DNA of 64,000 bases. Origin: an uncultured Dysgonomonas sp. Its GTDB lineage: Bacteria > Bacteroidota > Bacteroidia > Bacteroidales > Dysgonomonadaceae. Under the pieces are notes generated by a model. That model did not search any database, was not told the DNA's origin, and saw nothing but the letters and a program-made list of their open reading frames with translations. A program made the translations under genes and the position numbers. Below, piece after piece: positions 9,339-18,474 of the stretch; the first letter of the stretch is position 1; the number at the start of each line of letters is the position of its first letter. Location: assembly GCA_937995835.1 (NCBI GenBank), contig CALKIV010000003.1, positions 1 through 64,000 of the forward strand, given 5' to 3'.

Positions 9339-11318
9339 TCATTTTGTTTTATAAATTCTGATAACAAACCCACCACCTTGAGCCAGAGCCACATCAAGAA
9401 CTGTAGATGAATCCACATCTAAGGTTTCATGAACATAATGAGTAGCCCATAAATTAGAGGTTGATGCATCTTTATAAATATCCATTTTGTATTTTTCATT
9501 CTTATCGAGAAAAGAAAAATCGACAGTTAAGTTTCTTGCTGTCCAGTTGGTCATACCACCCACATACCACTCGTCACCTTTTTGCTTTGCCATCAGTATA
9601 TATTCTCCCACCTTTGCAGCAAGCACTTCTGTTGCATCAAAAGATGTGGGAATTTTGGATAGAAAATCCATCATTTTACTGTCTTCTCTGTATGCCGAAG
9701 GAGAATCGCAAAGCATAGCAAAATATTGATCGTATATGACAAACATCGCCAACTCATGTCCTCGGGTTCCTTGTGCCAAGGTGTAGCCTGGATCCATAGG
9801 TTTAAATAGTTGAGGGGATGAATTACGCATAGCCCCAGGAGTATAGTCGAGTGTACCTGTCAGCATACGTATAAATGGAAATGTGACATGATGTGTGGGG
9901 TTGGCTGTCAAGTCCCATTTGTTACATTCCGATCCTCGAACTGCTTCGTAGTTCACTATGTTTGGATATGCACGATCTAGTCCTGTTGGTTTGCTACATC
10001 CATGAAAGTTGACCATTAGCTTATATTGTGCTGCTTTTTTTGCCACATTTTCATACCAGTCCATTGCCAATTGATCGTCTCTGTCAAAGAAGTCAACCTT
10101 TATTCCCACTGCTCCCCAATTGTGCATCAACTCTAGATACTTATCTATTTTGTCGTCAGTAAGAGCCATTGCCGTACACCAAAGAAAAACTCCTACATTT
10201 TTAGCATTTGCATGCTTGATCACTTCTTGTATATTTACTTTTGGATTTACCTCATCCAAATTGAAAATGTGCGACCAGCCCGCATCAATCATCATATACT
10301 CTAAACCATATTCTGCGGCAAAGTCGATATAATGTTTATATAGAGCCGTATTTCTATTGTCCATTCCTGAAGGGATGTCAGCTCCCGGCAACATCGCGTC
10401 GTGCCACCATTCCCATGCTGCTTTTCCTGGTTTTATCCAATCAGTATCAGTCAATATTTGTGGAGTAGCAAGCTTGTAAACCAGTTGATTGGTCAACAGG
10501 GTACGATCATCATCGGTGGCAATAATCAAACGCCATGGAAAGTTGTGTTTACCTGGAAGCTTAGCAATGTAATCTTTTGTTCGTTGTACAACAGAAACGA
10601 AGCCCCAACTGCCCAAAGCTGTGCTATCAGGATATTGAGCAAAGTTTGATTTAAAGTTATTGTTATCTTTCACCAAGTACATTCCGGGATAACTTCTGAC
10701 ATCAGATTCTGCAACTACTATCTTTATATCGCTTTTATTGTCCGAAAACAATACGGGCGTGATTGCTCTTTTGCCATCAGCAATGGATGAAACTGATTCA
10801 TAATCTATATACATCAATTCCCACGAAGTGTAATTGTCTGTTTCTGCAATTGTTGCCGATATTTCGGGATCGATATTTACATGAAACAGTTCGTTCTCAA
10901 CAATTATCTCTCCCTGCATGTCGGTGACAAAACGATAGGCCACTCCTTCATCGTAAGCTCTAATCAATAACGAAAAGTTGTTTTCAAAATCAATCTTCGT
11001 TTCATTGTAATTATCTGTCAACAAGTTCGTTTTACCATACAATGGTTTTATAGTGTTATTGACGGTTTGCGATGTTTTGTCTATGATATTTTCTTTGTAT
11101 CCTAAATATTTATCCTCTAATTGAAGGCCTATTACAGAAGGAAAGACTATTTCTTTATTAGCAAAAGTTACTTTGTAGGTGATAGAGTCACTTACGTCTA
11201 TAGACACTTTCAAACGTTTATCAGGAGATAACACATCAATACTAGTCCCTTCCTTGCCACAAGCAGTGGCAGGAAAAGTGATTAGTATTGCTATTATGTA
11301 ATAATAAATAGCTTTCAT
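9339..11318 (-). CDS. GH97 alpha-galactosidase-like enzyme (second copy)
   Basis: The product is 659 residues and collinear with the neighbouring GH97 (7052-9295) through the catalytic domain, but it stops at 'GGGFVIRIYKTK' without a T9SS tail. The N-terminus reads 'FPATAC', a plausible lipobox with Cys20, so it may be a lipoprotein; otherwise it is periplasmic. Asp409 in 'GIKVDFFDRDDQ' and Glu458 in 'NYEAVRGSE' match the nucleophile and acid-catalyst regions of retaining GH97 alpha-galactosidases. Its start overlaps the GH36 stop by one base (TGATG), suggesting translational coupling. The pair looks like a tandem duplication with different cellular destinations. GH97 assignment is firm; substrate and location are inferred. 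Confidence 0.9.
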   Translation of the reverse strand: MKAIYYYIIAILITFPATACGKEGTSIDVLSPDKRLKVSIDVSDSITYKVTFANKEIVFPSVIGLQLEDKYLGYKENIIDKTSQTVNNTIKPLYGKTNLLTDNYNETKIDFENNFSLLIRAYDEGVAYRFVTDMQGEIIVENELFHVNIDPEISATIAETDNYTSWELMYIDYESVSSIADGKRAITPVLFSDNKSDIKIVVAESDVRSYPGMYLVKDNNNFKSNFAQYPDSTALGSWGFVSVVQRTKDYIAKLPGKHNFPWRLIIATDDDRTLLTNQLVYKLATPQILTDTDWIKPGKAAWEWWHDAMLPGADIPSGMDNRNTALYKHYIDFAAEYGLEYMMIDAGWSHIFNLDEVNPKVNIQEVIKHANAKNVGVFLWCTAMALTDDKIDKYLELMHNWGAVGIKVDFFDRDDQLAMDWYENVAKKAAQYKLMVNFHGCSKPTGLDRAYPNIVNYEAVRGSECNKWDLTANPTHHVTFPFIRMLTGTLDYTPGAMRNSSPQLFKPMDPGYTLAQGTRGHELAMFVIYDQYFAMLCDSPSAYREDSKMMDFLSKIPTSFDATEVLAAKVGEYILMAKQKGDEWYVGGMTNWTARNLTVDFSFLDKNEKYKMDIYKDASTSNLWATHYVHETLDVDSSTVLDVALAQGGGFVIRIYKTK

Positions 11319-13483
11319 CAGATTGCATTTATTTGTAAAACAACGCTTTCGTATTCATTATAGATAGGAAAAGTCATTCCCACAGTCATTAGATATTCTC
11401 CCGAAAAAGCTTTCCCTTCATACTCAGCTGAGCGAGACCAGTCGGCTTCTTTATTGATTTCTTTTACTGTATACTGCTTTTTCGGATCCAAGCCTTTCAA
11501 GTAAATAGTTTGAGTATCCGATTTAATATTTTTGCGTACCAAGAAGTTGAAAACAATAGCTTCGTCTTTATTTTCATTGACATACATAAATACTGTGCGA
11601 TTGTTTTTGTATGGTGATAATATTCGATATAGGTCACCATGCAGCACAGTGTTTCTGATTTCTTTGTACGTTTGGATTGCATTTCTTGAAAACACTTTCT
11701 CTTGCTCATTCATCTGTACAGGTTGCAAATCCATTCCTAATTTGGCAGCCATAGCGATATCAAAGCGATATTTTAACGGGGTGCTACGACCTGATATATG
11801 ATTTGGCGACACAGATACGTGGCTGGCTAGTCCTACAGTAGGAAAGAAATGTTGCGCTCCCCATTGCGTAAAAATTCGTTGCAGAGGGTCATTATTATCA
11901 CTAATCCAATATTCATCAAAATTTTTCATCGAACCGTAATCAATGCGTCCTCCCCCACCCGAACACAACATGAAGGTGATATCTGGATATTTTGTGCTCA
12001 CTCTGTTCATTACTTCTAGAAGAGCATTACTGTTATCAATCCACAAGTGTGACTGCTTGTCAGCGGGCAGGTAAGATGATCCTGAATTGAACACATAGCG
12101 ATTTGCGTCCCATTTCACATAATCAATACCCGGATTATCTTGCAATATTTTGTCAACGGTATTGAATACAAATTCTTTTACTTTCGGATTGCTCATATCT
12201 AGAATAAGCTGATTTCGTTGTTCTGTTCTTTCTCTGAAAGGCTGAGAAATTATCCAGTCGGGATGTTTTTCATAAAGTTCACTTTTGGGGTTTACCATCT
12301 CAGGCTCTACCCATATACCAAACTTCAATCCTCTCTTTTTGCATTCATTTATAAGATATGGTATACCATTTGGTAGCTTCTTTGTGTTTGTTTGCCAATC
12401 CCCTAGCCCTGCATTATCTGCATTACGTGGATATTTGTTTCCGAACCAACCATCATCAAGAAGAAAAAGCTCAAATCCCATTTTTGAAGCATCATCTATG
12501 ATCTGAGTCAATTTTTGTTCATCGAAGTCAAAATATGTTGCCTCCCAATTGTTTAACAATATATCTCTTGTTTCATTACCATGTCTGATTCCATACTGGC
12601 GTGCCCAACGATGAAAACGACGTGTGATTTCACCTTTTCCTGAATCACTATATGAGAACAAAAATTTTGGAGTGGTAAATATTTCATCTTTTTCCAGATG
12701 ATAGTCCGAAGCATAAGGATTGATGCCAGACAAAACCCTTAGATTGTTATTGTTATTTACTTCAAATGTTAATTGAAAACTTCCCGGCCATGCCAATGTA
12801 CCTCCTATCACTTCTCCAAAACCCTCTTCAGCTGGTCTGTCTACTGAGAGTAGAAAACATGGATGTGTGAATTGGTTGGTTCTTACACCTAGCTTAGAAT
12901 CAATTGTTTTAATACCTGCTGTCAACTCTTGTTCTGCCATGTTCATCTCATCCGACCAGTCTCCGTGAAAATGGGTCACAAAATACTTTTGAGCATCAAA
13001 CGACAGGTCTGAAGAAGCAAAGTTGTGTAGAGTCACTCTTTTTTTCTCTGCATTGCGTATCTCAACCCATTGTTCTAGAATATCTTCATTTTGATATGCA
13101 TTGTAATGTATGTCTACAAAAAAATCGTAATGATCGTCTTTCATGGAAATCATTGTGTGAATGATATTTCCATTTACTTCTTTTTTTGAAGAAAGGTAGG
13201 ATAGCTCGGTTGAAGTATTTCCATCGAAATGAACAGCACGCAAGGCTGCCTCGAAAACATGTGTTGTTCCAAAGGTAGAATAGGATTTAAAGTTTTTAAG
13301 AGGAGCTTTTTTCAGCTCCTCTTGATCACTTATCTTTTTCCCATAATACACTTGTTGTAGTCTCTTAGCATCATCTACTTTGAACAATAAGCTGGTATTC
13401 TTTGTACCTACTTCGATGAATTCATTGGCAAAGGTAGCAGATGAAAAAAAGCTACATAGAATGATTATAAGATATTTTCTCAT
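11318..13483 (-). CDS. GH36 alpha-galactosidase
   Basis: The product is 721 residues with a signal peptide (cleavage near 'SATFAN'), so it is periplasmic or exported. The N-terminal beta-sandwich is followed by the GH36 barrel with 'FLLDDGWFG' at 340-348, 'GIWVEPEMVNP', 'YVKWDANR' with the nucleophile Asp459, 'CSGGGGRIDYG' at 507-517, and 'WISDNNDP' with the acid/base Asp529. All catalytic positions are present. GH36 enzymes of this length hydrolyse terminal alpha-1,6-galactosyl residues of raffinose-type sugars and galactomannan side chains. The gene follows the DUF5107 gene by 13 bases and overlaps the next GH97 gene by one base, so it sits in the middle of a tightly packed operon. Confidence 0.95.
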   Translation of the reverse strand: MRKYLIIILCSFFSSATFANEFIEVGTKNTSLLFKVDDAKRLQQVYYGKKISDQEELKKAPLKNFKSYSTFGTTHVFEAALRAVHFDGNTSTELSYLSSKKEVNGNIIHTMISMKDDHYDFFVDIHYNAYQNEDILEQWVEIRNAEKKRVTLHNFASSDLSFDAQKYFVTHFHGDWSDEMNMAEQELTAGIKTIDSKLGVRTNQFTHPCFLLSVDRPAEEGFGEVIGGTLAWPGSFQLTFEVNNNNNLRVLSGINPYASDYHLEKDEIFTTPKFLFSYSDSGKGEITRRFHRWARQYGIRHGNETRDILLNNWEATYFDFDEQKLTQIIDDASKMGFELFLLDDGWFGNKYPRNADNAGLGDWQTNTKKLPNGIPYLINECKKRGLKFGIWVEPEMVNPKSELYEKHPDWIISQPFRERTEQRNQLILDMSNPKVKEFVFNTVDKILQDNPGIDYVKWDANRYVFNSGSSYLPADKQSHLWIDNSNALLEVMNRVSTKYPDITFMLCSGGGGRIDYGSMKNFDEYWISDNNDPLQRIFTQWGAQHFFPTVGLASHVSVSPNHISGRSTPLKYRFDIAMAAKLGMDLQPVQMNEQEKVFSRNAIQTYKEIRNTVLHGDLYRILSPYKNNRTVFMYVNENKDEAIVFNFLVRKNIKSDTQTIYLKGLDPKKQYTVKEINKEADWSRSAEYEGKAFSGEYLMTVGMTFPIYNEYESVVLQINAI

Positions 13484-13496
13484 GATCTTTAATTTA

Positions 13497-16400
13497 TTAA
13501 TTTATAATTTCAGCTAAAATTAGTTGACTGTCTTGATGGTTAACATCCAGTGCTTGCACTTTTTCTAAGAACTCTCTTGCTTTTTCAATATTGCCCAGTC
13601 CTAAGTGTCCGAGTCCCATTACATAATTGCAGTGAATTTTATTTCTAACATTCAAGTCTTCCTCCCAGATTGCTAAATCGGGCAGTGACACTGCAAAGTA
13701 GTCGATTCTCGAATCTTTGAACAGATAATATTCTCCATGATCGATCAGCTTGTGGAAGCGTCCGTTAGCTTTAGCTTTGTCTCCAAGTGCTGCCCATGCC
13801 AATCCTTGATAATAGATTTTATCTGGCTGAGGGTCATTGTAGAAGAAAGCTTGTTTAGGTTCTTTAGAGCCGATGGTTGCTTTCACAAAATACTCTTTTG
13901 CTTGTGCCTCTTTTCCAACTCCTCTATATGCTAACCCCTTGTAATAGTTAATATCATTTTCTTCTGCTACGGCAAGTTTGCCTTCTCCCAAGTTGTGAGG
14001 ATATTCATCTAGTTCGTGAAGCAGTTTGATTGCTACATCATACTGTTTATTTTCAATTGCTTTCTTGGCAAGTTCTATACGACAAACAGCGTATTGTTTG
14101 GTGATCTTTCCTTCACCACCTTCCCATGGATGAAACTTATATGCTGCAATCAGATTCATTGCTTCCTCGTATCTCCCCAGTTGATTGATCAACGTAATAC
14201 GCTCTATGATCATGTCGTCTCGTCGTTCTACCAAGTCTATATGTTTATCAAGAAAAGCTAATCTTTCTGCATGACTCTTGCCTTGTTTCTTATAGAGTTG
14301 ATCCAATTCCATAAATACACGTGGGTCAGTTTGGTCCAATTCAAAAGCTGTTTCTAATAGTTGCGTTGTCTCACTTTGCCTGTCCAATCTGTTATAATAT
14401 GCCAGAGCCAAGTTTCTCAGAGCTGTTGGAAATTTATTGTTCAGTTCTACTGATTTTTCCCAACATTCGGCAGCATCTTTGTGTTGACGAGCACCATACC
14501 AAAAGTTGCCCAAGTAATACGGAGCAAAAGAGTCTGTTGGATTTTTAGCTATAACATCTTTCAGTATCAATGTTTCCTCTATTCTATTTGGAAAACATTT
14601 TTCGGGCGACATGGTAGCTGCTTTTTTATAAAAGTCTAAGGCTATTTTATCGTCTCCAATCCGAGCATAAAAATATCCTATTGCATAGTATACCATCGGG
14701 TATACGTCATTTTCATTTGTAATGATTGCTTTCAAAAATTTGATTGCTTCCTCATACATTCCTGCGGCAGCATAGTCTAAGGCATATTCTAGTGCAGGAT
14801 GAGTTGCTCCTCTAATAAGCGTAACCATATCAGCTAATACCTGTCTGTCATTTGTAAGCAAGTATTTTTCAAATCTGCACCCCATGTTGAATAGGTCTAT
14901 TTTTAAAGATTCTTCGATCAAAGCCATTGCTTCTTCTTTTCTTCCTAAGTTTCGCAAGATAGATGCTTTCAGTTGACGTGCTTTGTGGTTGTGCCAGTTG
15001 CGAATCAAACTTCTGTCTATTCTATCCAAAGCATCTTCCCAAAGACCTTTCGACGCATCAATTTGAGCCAATGCAAGGTAGCCACTGTCTTGCCAAGCTG
15101 CATTCCACGTTGCTTTATAGAATGCTTTGTAGGCTTCATCTTTTTTCCCTTGGAAAAATAAACTCAATCCTAAATTGTAGTGTGGCTCACCATCATAAGG
15201 ATTCGGATTACGATCCGTTTGAGTTGCTATTGCAGTGTTGAAATGTTGTTCTGCTTCTGCAAATTTCCCTCTTCTTAGCAATAGAAGTCCCATAGCATTA
15301 TTACAGCGAATATCTCCTGGTTCACGTTGAAGAGCTTCTGCATAGTAATCTATCGGGTTGTATGTTGCATGTCTATATTGCTCCAAGTGATGTCCTGTTA
15401 AGAACAATTGCTCCATCGATGCAATGTCTTTTGGATCTTTGGCTGCTTTTGCAGGGTCCGGGGTGGATACAATTTCAGGTTTGTCGGCTTGATAGTGCAG
15501 CAACTCTTTTCCTTGTTCGGTGTAAAGGTCGAAAACAACTTCTTCGGGCAATAAGTTTCCTATAGCAATGGTTTTCTTATAAACATCGGCAGGAGATGTG
15601 TTTGCTTTTTCGTCGACAAAAACTTTTCCATTTACGTCTTTTAAAACGATTCTTAAATTTTTAATTTCCGAAGTGGTATAAAGAATTATCGTTGCTTTTC
15701 CGTCTTCTATATCTACATTAACAATTGCGTCTTTGTTTGCATTTTTAACATATCCTACTTCTGCATAAGGCATAAAGTATTGCGACCATGATTTTTCTTC
15801 TCCTGGTTGTAGCCATGTAAAATCTGGCTGATTGTCAGTATACACACCCGTCATCAACTCTATGTATGGTCCATCTTCATCCGTTAGATTTCTGTCCCAC
15901 GCTTGCCCGAAATCACCATTACCCCATGTCCATTGTTTCTTCCCCGGAGATATATTGTTGTTTGCAACATGGAGCAACCCTCCGTTTACTTCTCCACCCT
16001 CATATCCTCCTACAAAGTCGAATTTAGATTTGATTGCCATGTAAGAAGTGGGAACAGGTACGTTTTTATATTTCGATATATCGATACCTTCTGAGTAGTC
16101 GTATTTGTAATATTCTCCTGTTGAGATTGGAAAGTTTGAAACCTCTCTTTTACCGTGATCAAAAACAGCATGCACATCAGGTGGAAAAACTGAATAGTAT
16201 TCATCATTAACCACAACAGCAGGATTTGCCCACCATAAGAAGGTTTGAGGAAATGTTGTACGATTGTATACTTGTACCTTTATCTCAATGAAAGATTTGC
16301 CCGGATGTAATGTAAAACCTTGCATGGCTTTCATTCTAAACATGCGTTCTACTTCATTACACCAAACGGTGATGCTGCCATCTTCATTTTTTTCGATCGA

Positions 16401-16844
16401 GTAGTCTGTTGGCATATAAGTGCTTGGACGATGATGTTGAGGCCAGTTGAATTCTATTCCTCCCGAAATCCATGGACCAATAAGCCCAACTAAAGCTGGT
16501 TTTATAACTTGATTGTAGTATACAAAATGTCTATTTTTCACCTTGTCATAAGCCATCTGAATACGCCCTCCTAATTCGGGAAGGATCATTACTTTAATGT
16601 ACTCATTTTCGATGAATAAAGCCTTGTATTTCTTATCAACCTTTTCGTCTGATATTTTTTCGATAACTGAATAAGGATATACAACTCCTGAGCTTCCTTG
16701 ATAAACTCTTTTTTCGGAGAAAATCGGATTTTTCTCAGATTCTCCAGCATCATAAGTGGGTAGAAAAATATCCTCTTCCCATGCTCTGATGTCACCCTTT
16801 TGGGTTACCGTTGGTTTGATTAAATACTTTGTTAGTTCATTCAT
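13497..16844 (-). CDS. DUF5107 domain protein with TPR repeats
   Basis: The product is 1115 residues with no signal peptide. The first 400 or so residues are the beta-rich DUF5107 region, with motifs such as 'LGGRIQMAYDK', 'GPWISGGIEFNWPQHHRP' and 'FLWWANPAV'; this resembles the mutarotase-like carbohydrate-binding fold. From about residue 510 onward there are many TPR-type helical repeats, for example 'GLLLLRRGKFAEAEQHFNTA' and 'YNLGLSLFFQGKKDEAYKAF'. Proteins of this architecture recur in sugar-utilisation loci of Bacteroidota and some Firmicutes, but I know of no settled biochemical function. The location here, between the sugar permease and the GH36 gene, suggests a cytoplasmic sugar-sensing or processing role. 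Domain call is good; function is unknown. Confidence 0.85.
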   Translation of the reverse strand: MNELTKYLIKPTVTQKGDIRAWEEDIFLPTYDAGESEKNPIFSEKRVYQGSSGVVYPYSVIEKISDEKVDKKYKALFIENEYIKVMILPELGGRIQMAYDKVKNRHFVYYNQVIKPALVGLIGPWISGGIEFNWPQHHRPSTYMPTDYSIEKNEDGSITVWCNEVERMFRMKAMQGFTLHPGKSFIEIKVQVYNRTTFPQTFLWWANPAVVVNDEYYSVFPPDVHAVFDHGKREVSNFPISTGEYYKYDYSEGIDISKYKNVPVPTSYMAIKSKFDFVGGYEGGEVNGGLLHVANNNISPGKKQWTWGNGDFGQAWDRNLTDEDGPYIELMTGVYTDNQPDFTWLQPGEEKSWSQYFMPYAEVGYVKNANKDAIVNVDIEDGKATIILYTTSEIKNLRIVLKDVNGKVFVDEKANTSPADVYKKTIAIGNLLPEEVVFDLYTEQGKELLHYQADKPEIVSTPDPAKAAKDPKDIASMEQLFLTGHHLEQYRHATYNPIDYYAEALQREPGDIRCNNAMGLLLLRRGKFAEAEQHFNTAIATQTDRNPNPYDGEPHYNLGLSLFFQGKKDEAYKAFYKATWNAAWQDSGYLALAQIDASKGLWEDALDRIDRSLIRNWHNHKARQLKASILRNLGRKEEAMALIEESLKIDLFNMGCRFEKYLLTNDRQVLADMVTLIRGATHPALEYALDYAAAGMYEEAIKFLKAIITNENDVYPMVYYAIGYFYARIGDDKIALDFYKKAATMSPEKCFPNRIEETLILKDVIAKNPTDSFAPYYLGNFWYGARQHKDAAECWEKSVELNNKFPTALRNLALAYYNRLDRQSETTQLLETAFELDQTDPRVFMELDQLYKKQGKSHAERLAFLDKHIDLVERRDDMIIERITLINQLGRYEEAMNLIAAYKFHPWEGGEGKITKQYAVCRIELAKKAIENKQYDVAIKLLHELDEYPHNLGEGKLAVAEENDINYYKGLAYRGVGKEAQAKEYFVKATIGSKEPKQAFFYNDPQPDKIYYQGLAWAALGDKAKANGRFHKLIDHGEYYLFKDSRIDYFAVSLPDLAIWEEDLNVRNKIHCNYVMGLGHLGLGNIEKAREFLEKVQALDVNHQDSQLILAEIIN

Positions 16845-16877
16845 TTTTAGTCAGTTTTAAGACGAGTTTCCCTAATC

Positions 16878-16897
16878 TCAAAGAAAAATTTCTTTGA
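16878..16897. repeat. Inverted repeat between permease and DUF5107 genes
   Basis: Perfect 9-base arms, TCAAAGAAA (16878-16886) and TTTCTTTGA (16889-16897), are separated by two bases. The repeat lies 33 bases upstream of the DUF5107 start in the 106-base gap after the permease. It has no clear T-run on the minus strand. It could be an operator or an intercistronic hairpin; low sequence complexity tempers confidence. Confidence 0.4.
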
Positions 16898-16950
16898 AAT
16901 TCGTAAAACAACGTTTTGAAATGTGATTAAATTATTTTTTTAATGATTGT

Positions 16951-18327
16951 TTATTTCGAAAATTCTTCTTCAATTTGTTCTAGCGATTTGCCTTTAGTTT
17001 CAGGCAATCGAGCCTTGATAAACAAAAATCCAAGAACGCATATTACACCATAGAGCCAAAATGTACCGTATGCCCCCAAGCCTGAATTGAGCAGAGGAAA
17101 AGTATACGTCAACACAAAACAAGCAGTCCAGAGAGAGAATGTTGCAACAGCCATTGCCATACCTCTTATCCGTGTAGGAAATATTTCAGAGATCACAACC
17201 CACGTAACAGGAGCTAAAGTCATTGCATAACAGCCTATTCCCATCAAAACTAATATCAATACTGCCACTCCTGATATTTGGAAATAATAGCAGGCTCCTA
17301 ATACAGTATAAATCAGTGCGAGCCCTATTGCCCCAAATAATAGTAACGATCTTCTACCTAAACGATCGACTGTATACATGCCAACAATGGTGAAAATTAC
17401 GTTTATTACTCCTGTGATCACGATGTTGAACAAAATGTCTGAAACACCATAGCCTGCTGCCGAGAATATTTCTTCTGCATAATTGAATATTACATTTATT
17501 CCACACCATTGCTGAAAAGCAGCTATTACAATTCCAATAAGAAGGATCCGGGGCATTCTTCCTTTAAACAAGCTTCTGAAATGGATCTTTTCGACAGTTT
17601 TGTTAGCAGCTTCTTTCAGCACCTCTATCTGTTCGGTGGCATATGCAACACCTCCGATGCGAGCGAATATTTTGTTCGATTTTGCGTATTGATTTTTTAT
17701 ACCCAACCATCTAGGGCTTTCGGGAATAAAGAATAAAAGAAACAGAAAAAACACAGCAGGAACTCCACCTGCCCAAAACATCCATCTCCACCCCATCTGA
17801 CCATTCCATGATGCAAGAATATTCTCTCCTGCCGTAACTGGTTCGGCAATTAACCAATTAACGATTTGTGCAGATAAAATCCCTATTACAACTGTCAGCT
17901 GATTGAGCGACACAAACTTACCTCTTTGTTCTGCTGGTGCCACTTCAGCGATATACATTGGCGAAAGATTAGATGCTATACCTATCCCCACTCCTCCAAG
18001 AATTCTATAACATATAAAAGTCGTCAAATCATTTGCCATTCCCGTGCCTACTGCCGCTATAATAAAAATGCCTGCTGCTGTATACATTAGAGGCTTACGT
18101 CCATATTTGTCCGATAGGCTTCCTGACACCATAACTCCTAGCAAACAGCCAAGAATGGCACAACCCATCACCCACCCTTGCATATATGGTGAATCTGCAA
18201 TATTGAAAAATAATTCGTAGAAAGGCTTTGCTCCTCCTACTACTACCCAGTCATATCCAAAGAGTAGTCCTCCCATGGCTGAAATAAATGTTATTGAATG
18301 AAGGTACGTAGTGCTATGCTTTTGCAT
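16951..18327 (-). CDS. Sugar-porter family MFS transporter
   Basis: The product is 458 residues with 12 predicted membrane segments. Sugar-porter signatures are complete: 'GGLLFGYDWVVVGGAK' in helix 1, 'GSLSDKYGRKP' in loop 2-3, 'GVGIGIASNLSPMYIAEVAPAEQRGK' across helices 4-5, 'PESPRWL' at the mid loop, 'DRLGRRSLL' in loop 8-9, and 'PETKGKSLEQIEEEF' at the C-terminus. It resembles XylE/GalP-type proton symporters and should bring the monosaccharide released in the periplasm, probably galactose, across the inner membrane. It is the first gene of the minus-strand locus, divergent from the AraC-type regulator, with 147 bases between them. The sugar specificity is inferred from context. Confidence 0.93.
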   Translation of the reverse strand: MQKHSTTYLHSITFISAMGGLLFGYDWVVVGGAKPFYELFFNIADSPYMQGWVMGCAILGCLLGVMVSGSLSDKYGRKPLMYTAAGIFIIAAVGTGMANDLTTFICYRILGGVGIGIASNLSPMYIAEVAPAEQRGKFVSLNQLTVVIGILSAQIVNWLIAEPVTAGENILASWNGQMGWRWMFWAGGVPAVFFLFLLFFIPESPRWLGIKNQYAKSNKIFARIGGVAYATEQIEVLKEAANKTVEKIHFRSLFKGRMPRILLIGIVIAAFQQWCGINVIFNYAEEIFSAAGYGVSDILFNIVITGVINVIFTIVGMYTVDRLGRRSLLLFGAIGLALIYTVLGACYYFQISGVAVLILVLMGIGCYAMTLAPVTWVVISEIFPTRIRGMAMAVATFSLWTACFVLTYTFPLLNSGLGAYGTFWLYGVICVLGFLFIKARLPETKGKSLEQIEEEFSK

Positions 18328-18368
18328 GTTAGTATGGTATTATTTAGTTAAAAAAAGCAGTAGTTATC

Positions 18369-18380
18369 TTACAATTGTAA
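18369..18380. promoter_or_regulatory. Palindrome between permease and AraC genes
   Basis: TTACAATTGTAA is a perfect 12-base palindrome in the divergent gap. Its core TACAATTG matches the Bacteroides -7 box TAnnTTTG at all but one fixed position on both strands. A full -7 match, TATTTTTG (18443-18450), lies nearer the AraC start. The palindrome may be an operator or part of the permease promoter; neither is proved by sequence. Confidence 0.35.
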
Positions 18381-18474
18381 AAGTACAGTAAAAAGCATCA
18401 ATAAAAAATGTAAGATCAGACCATAAGCATGTAAAAAATAACTATTTTTGAATAGTACATAATTCATTTAAGCT

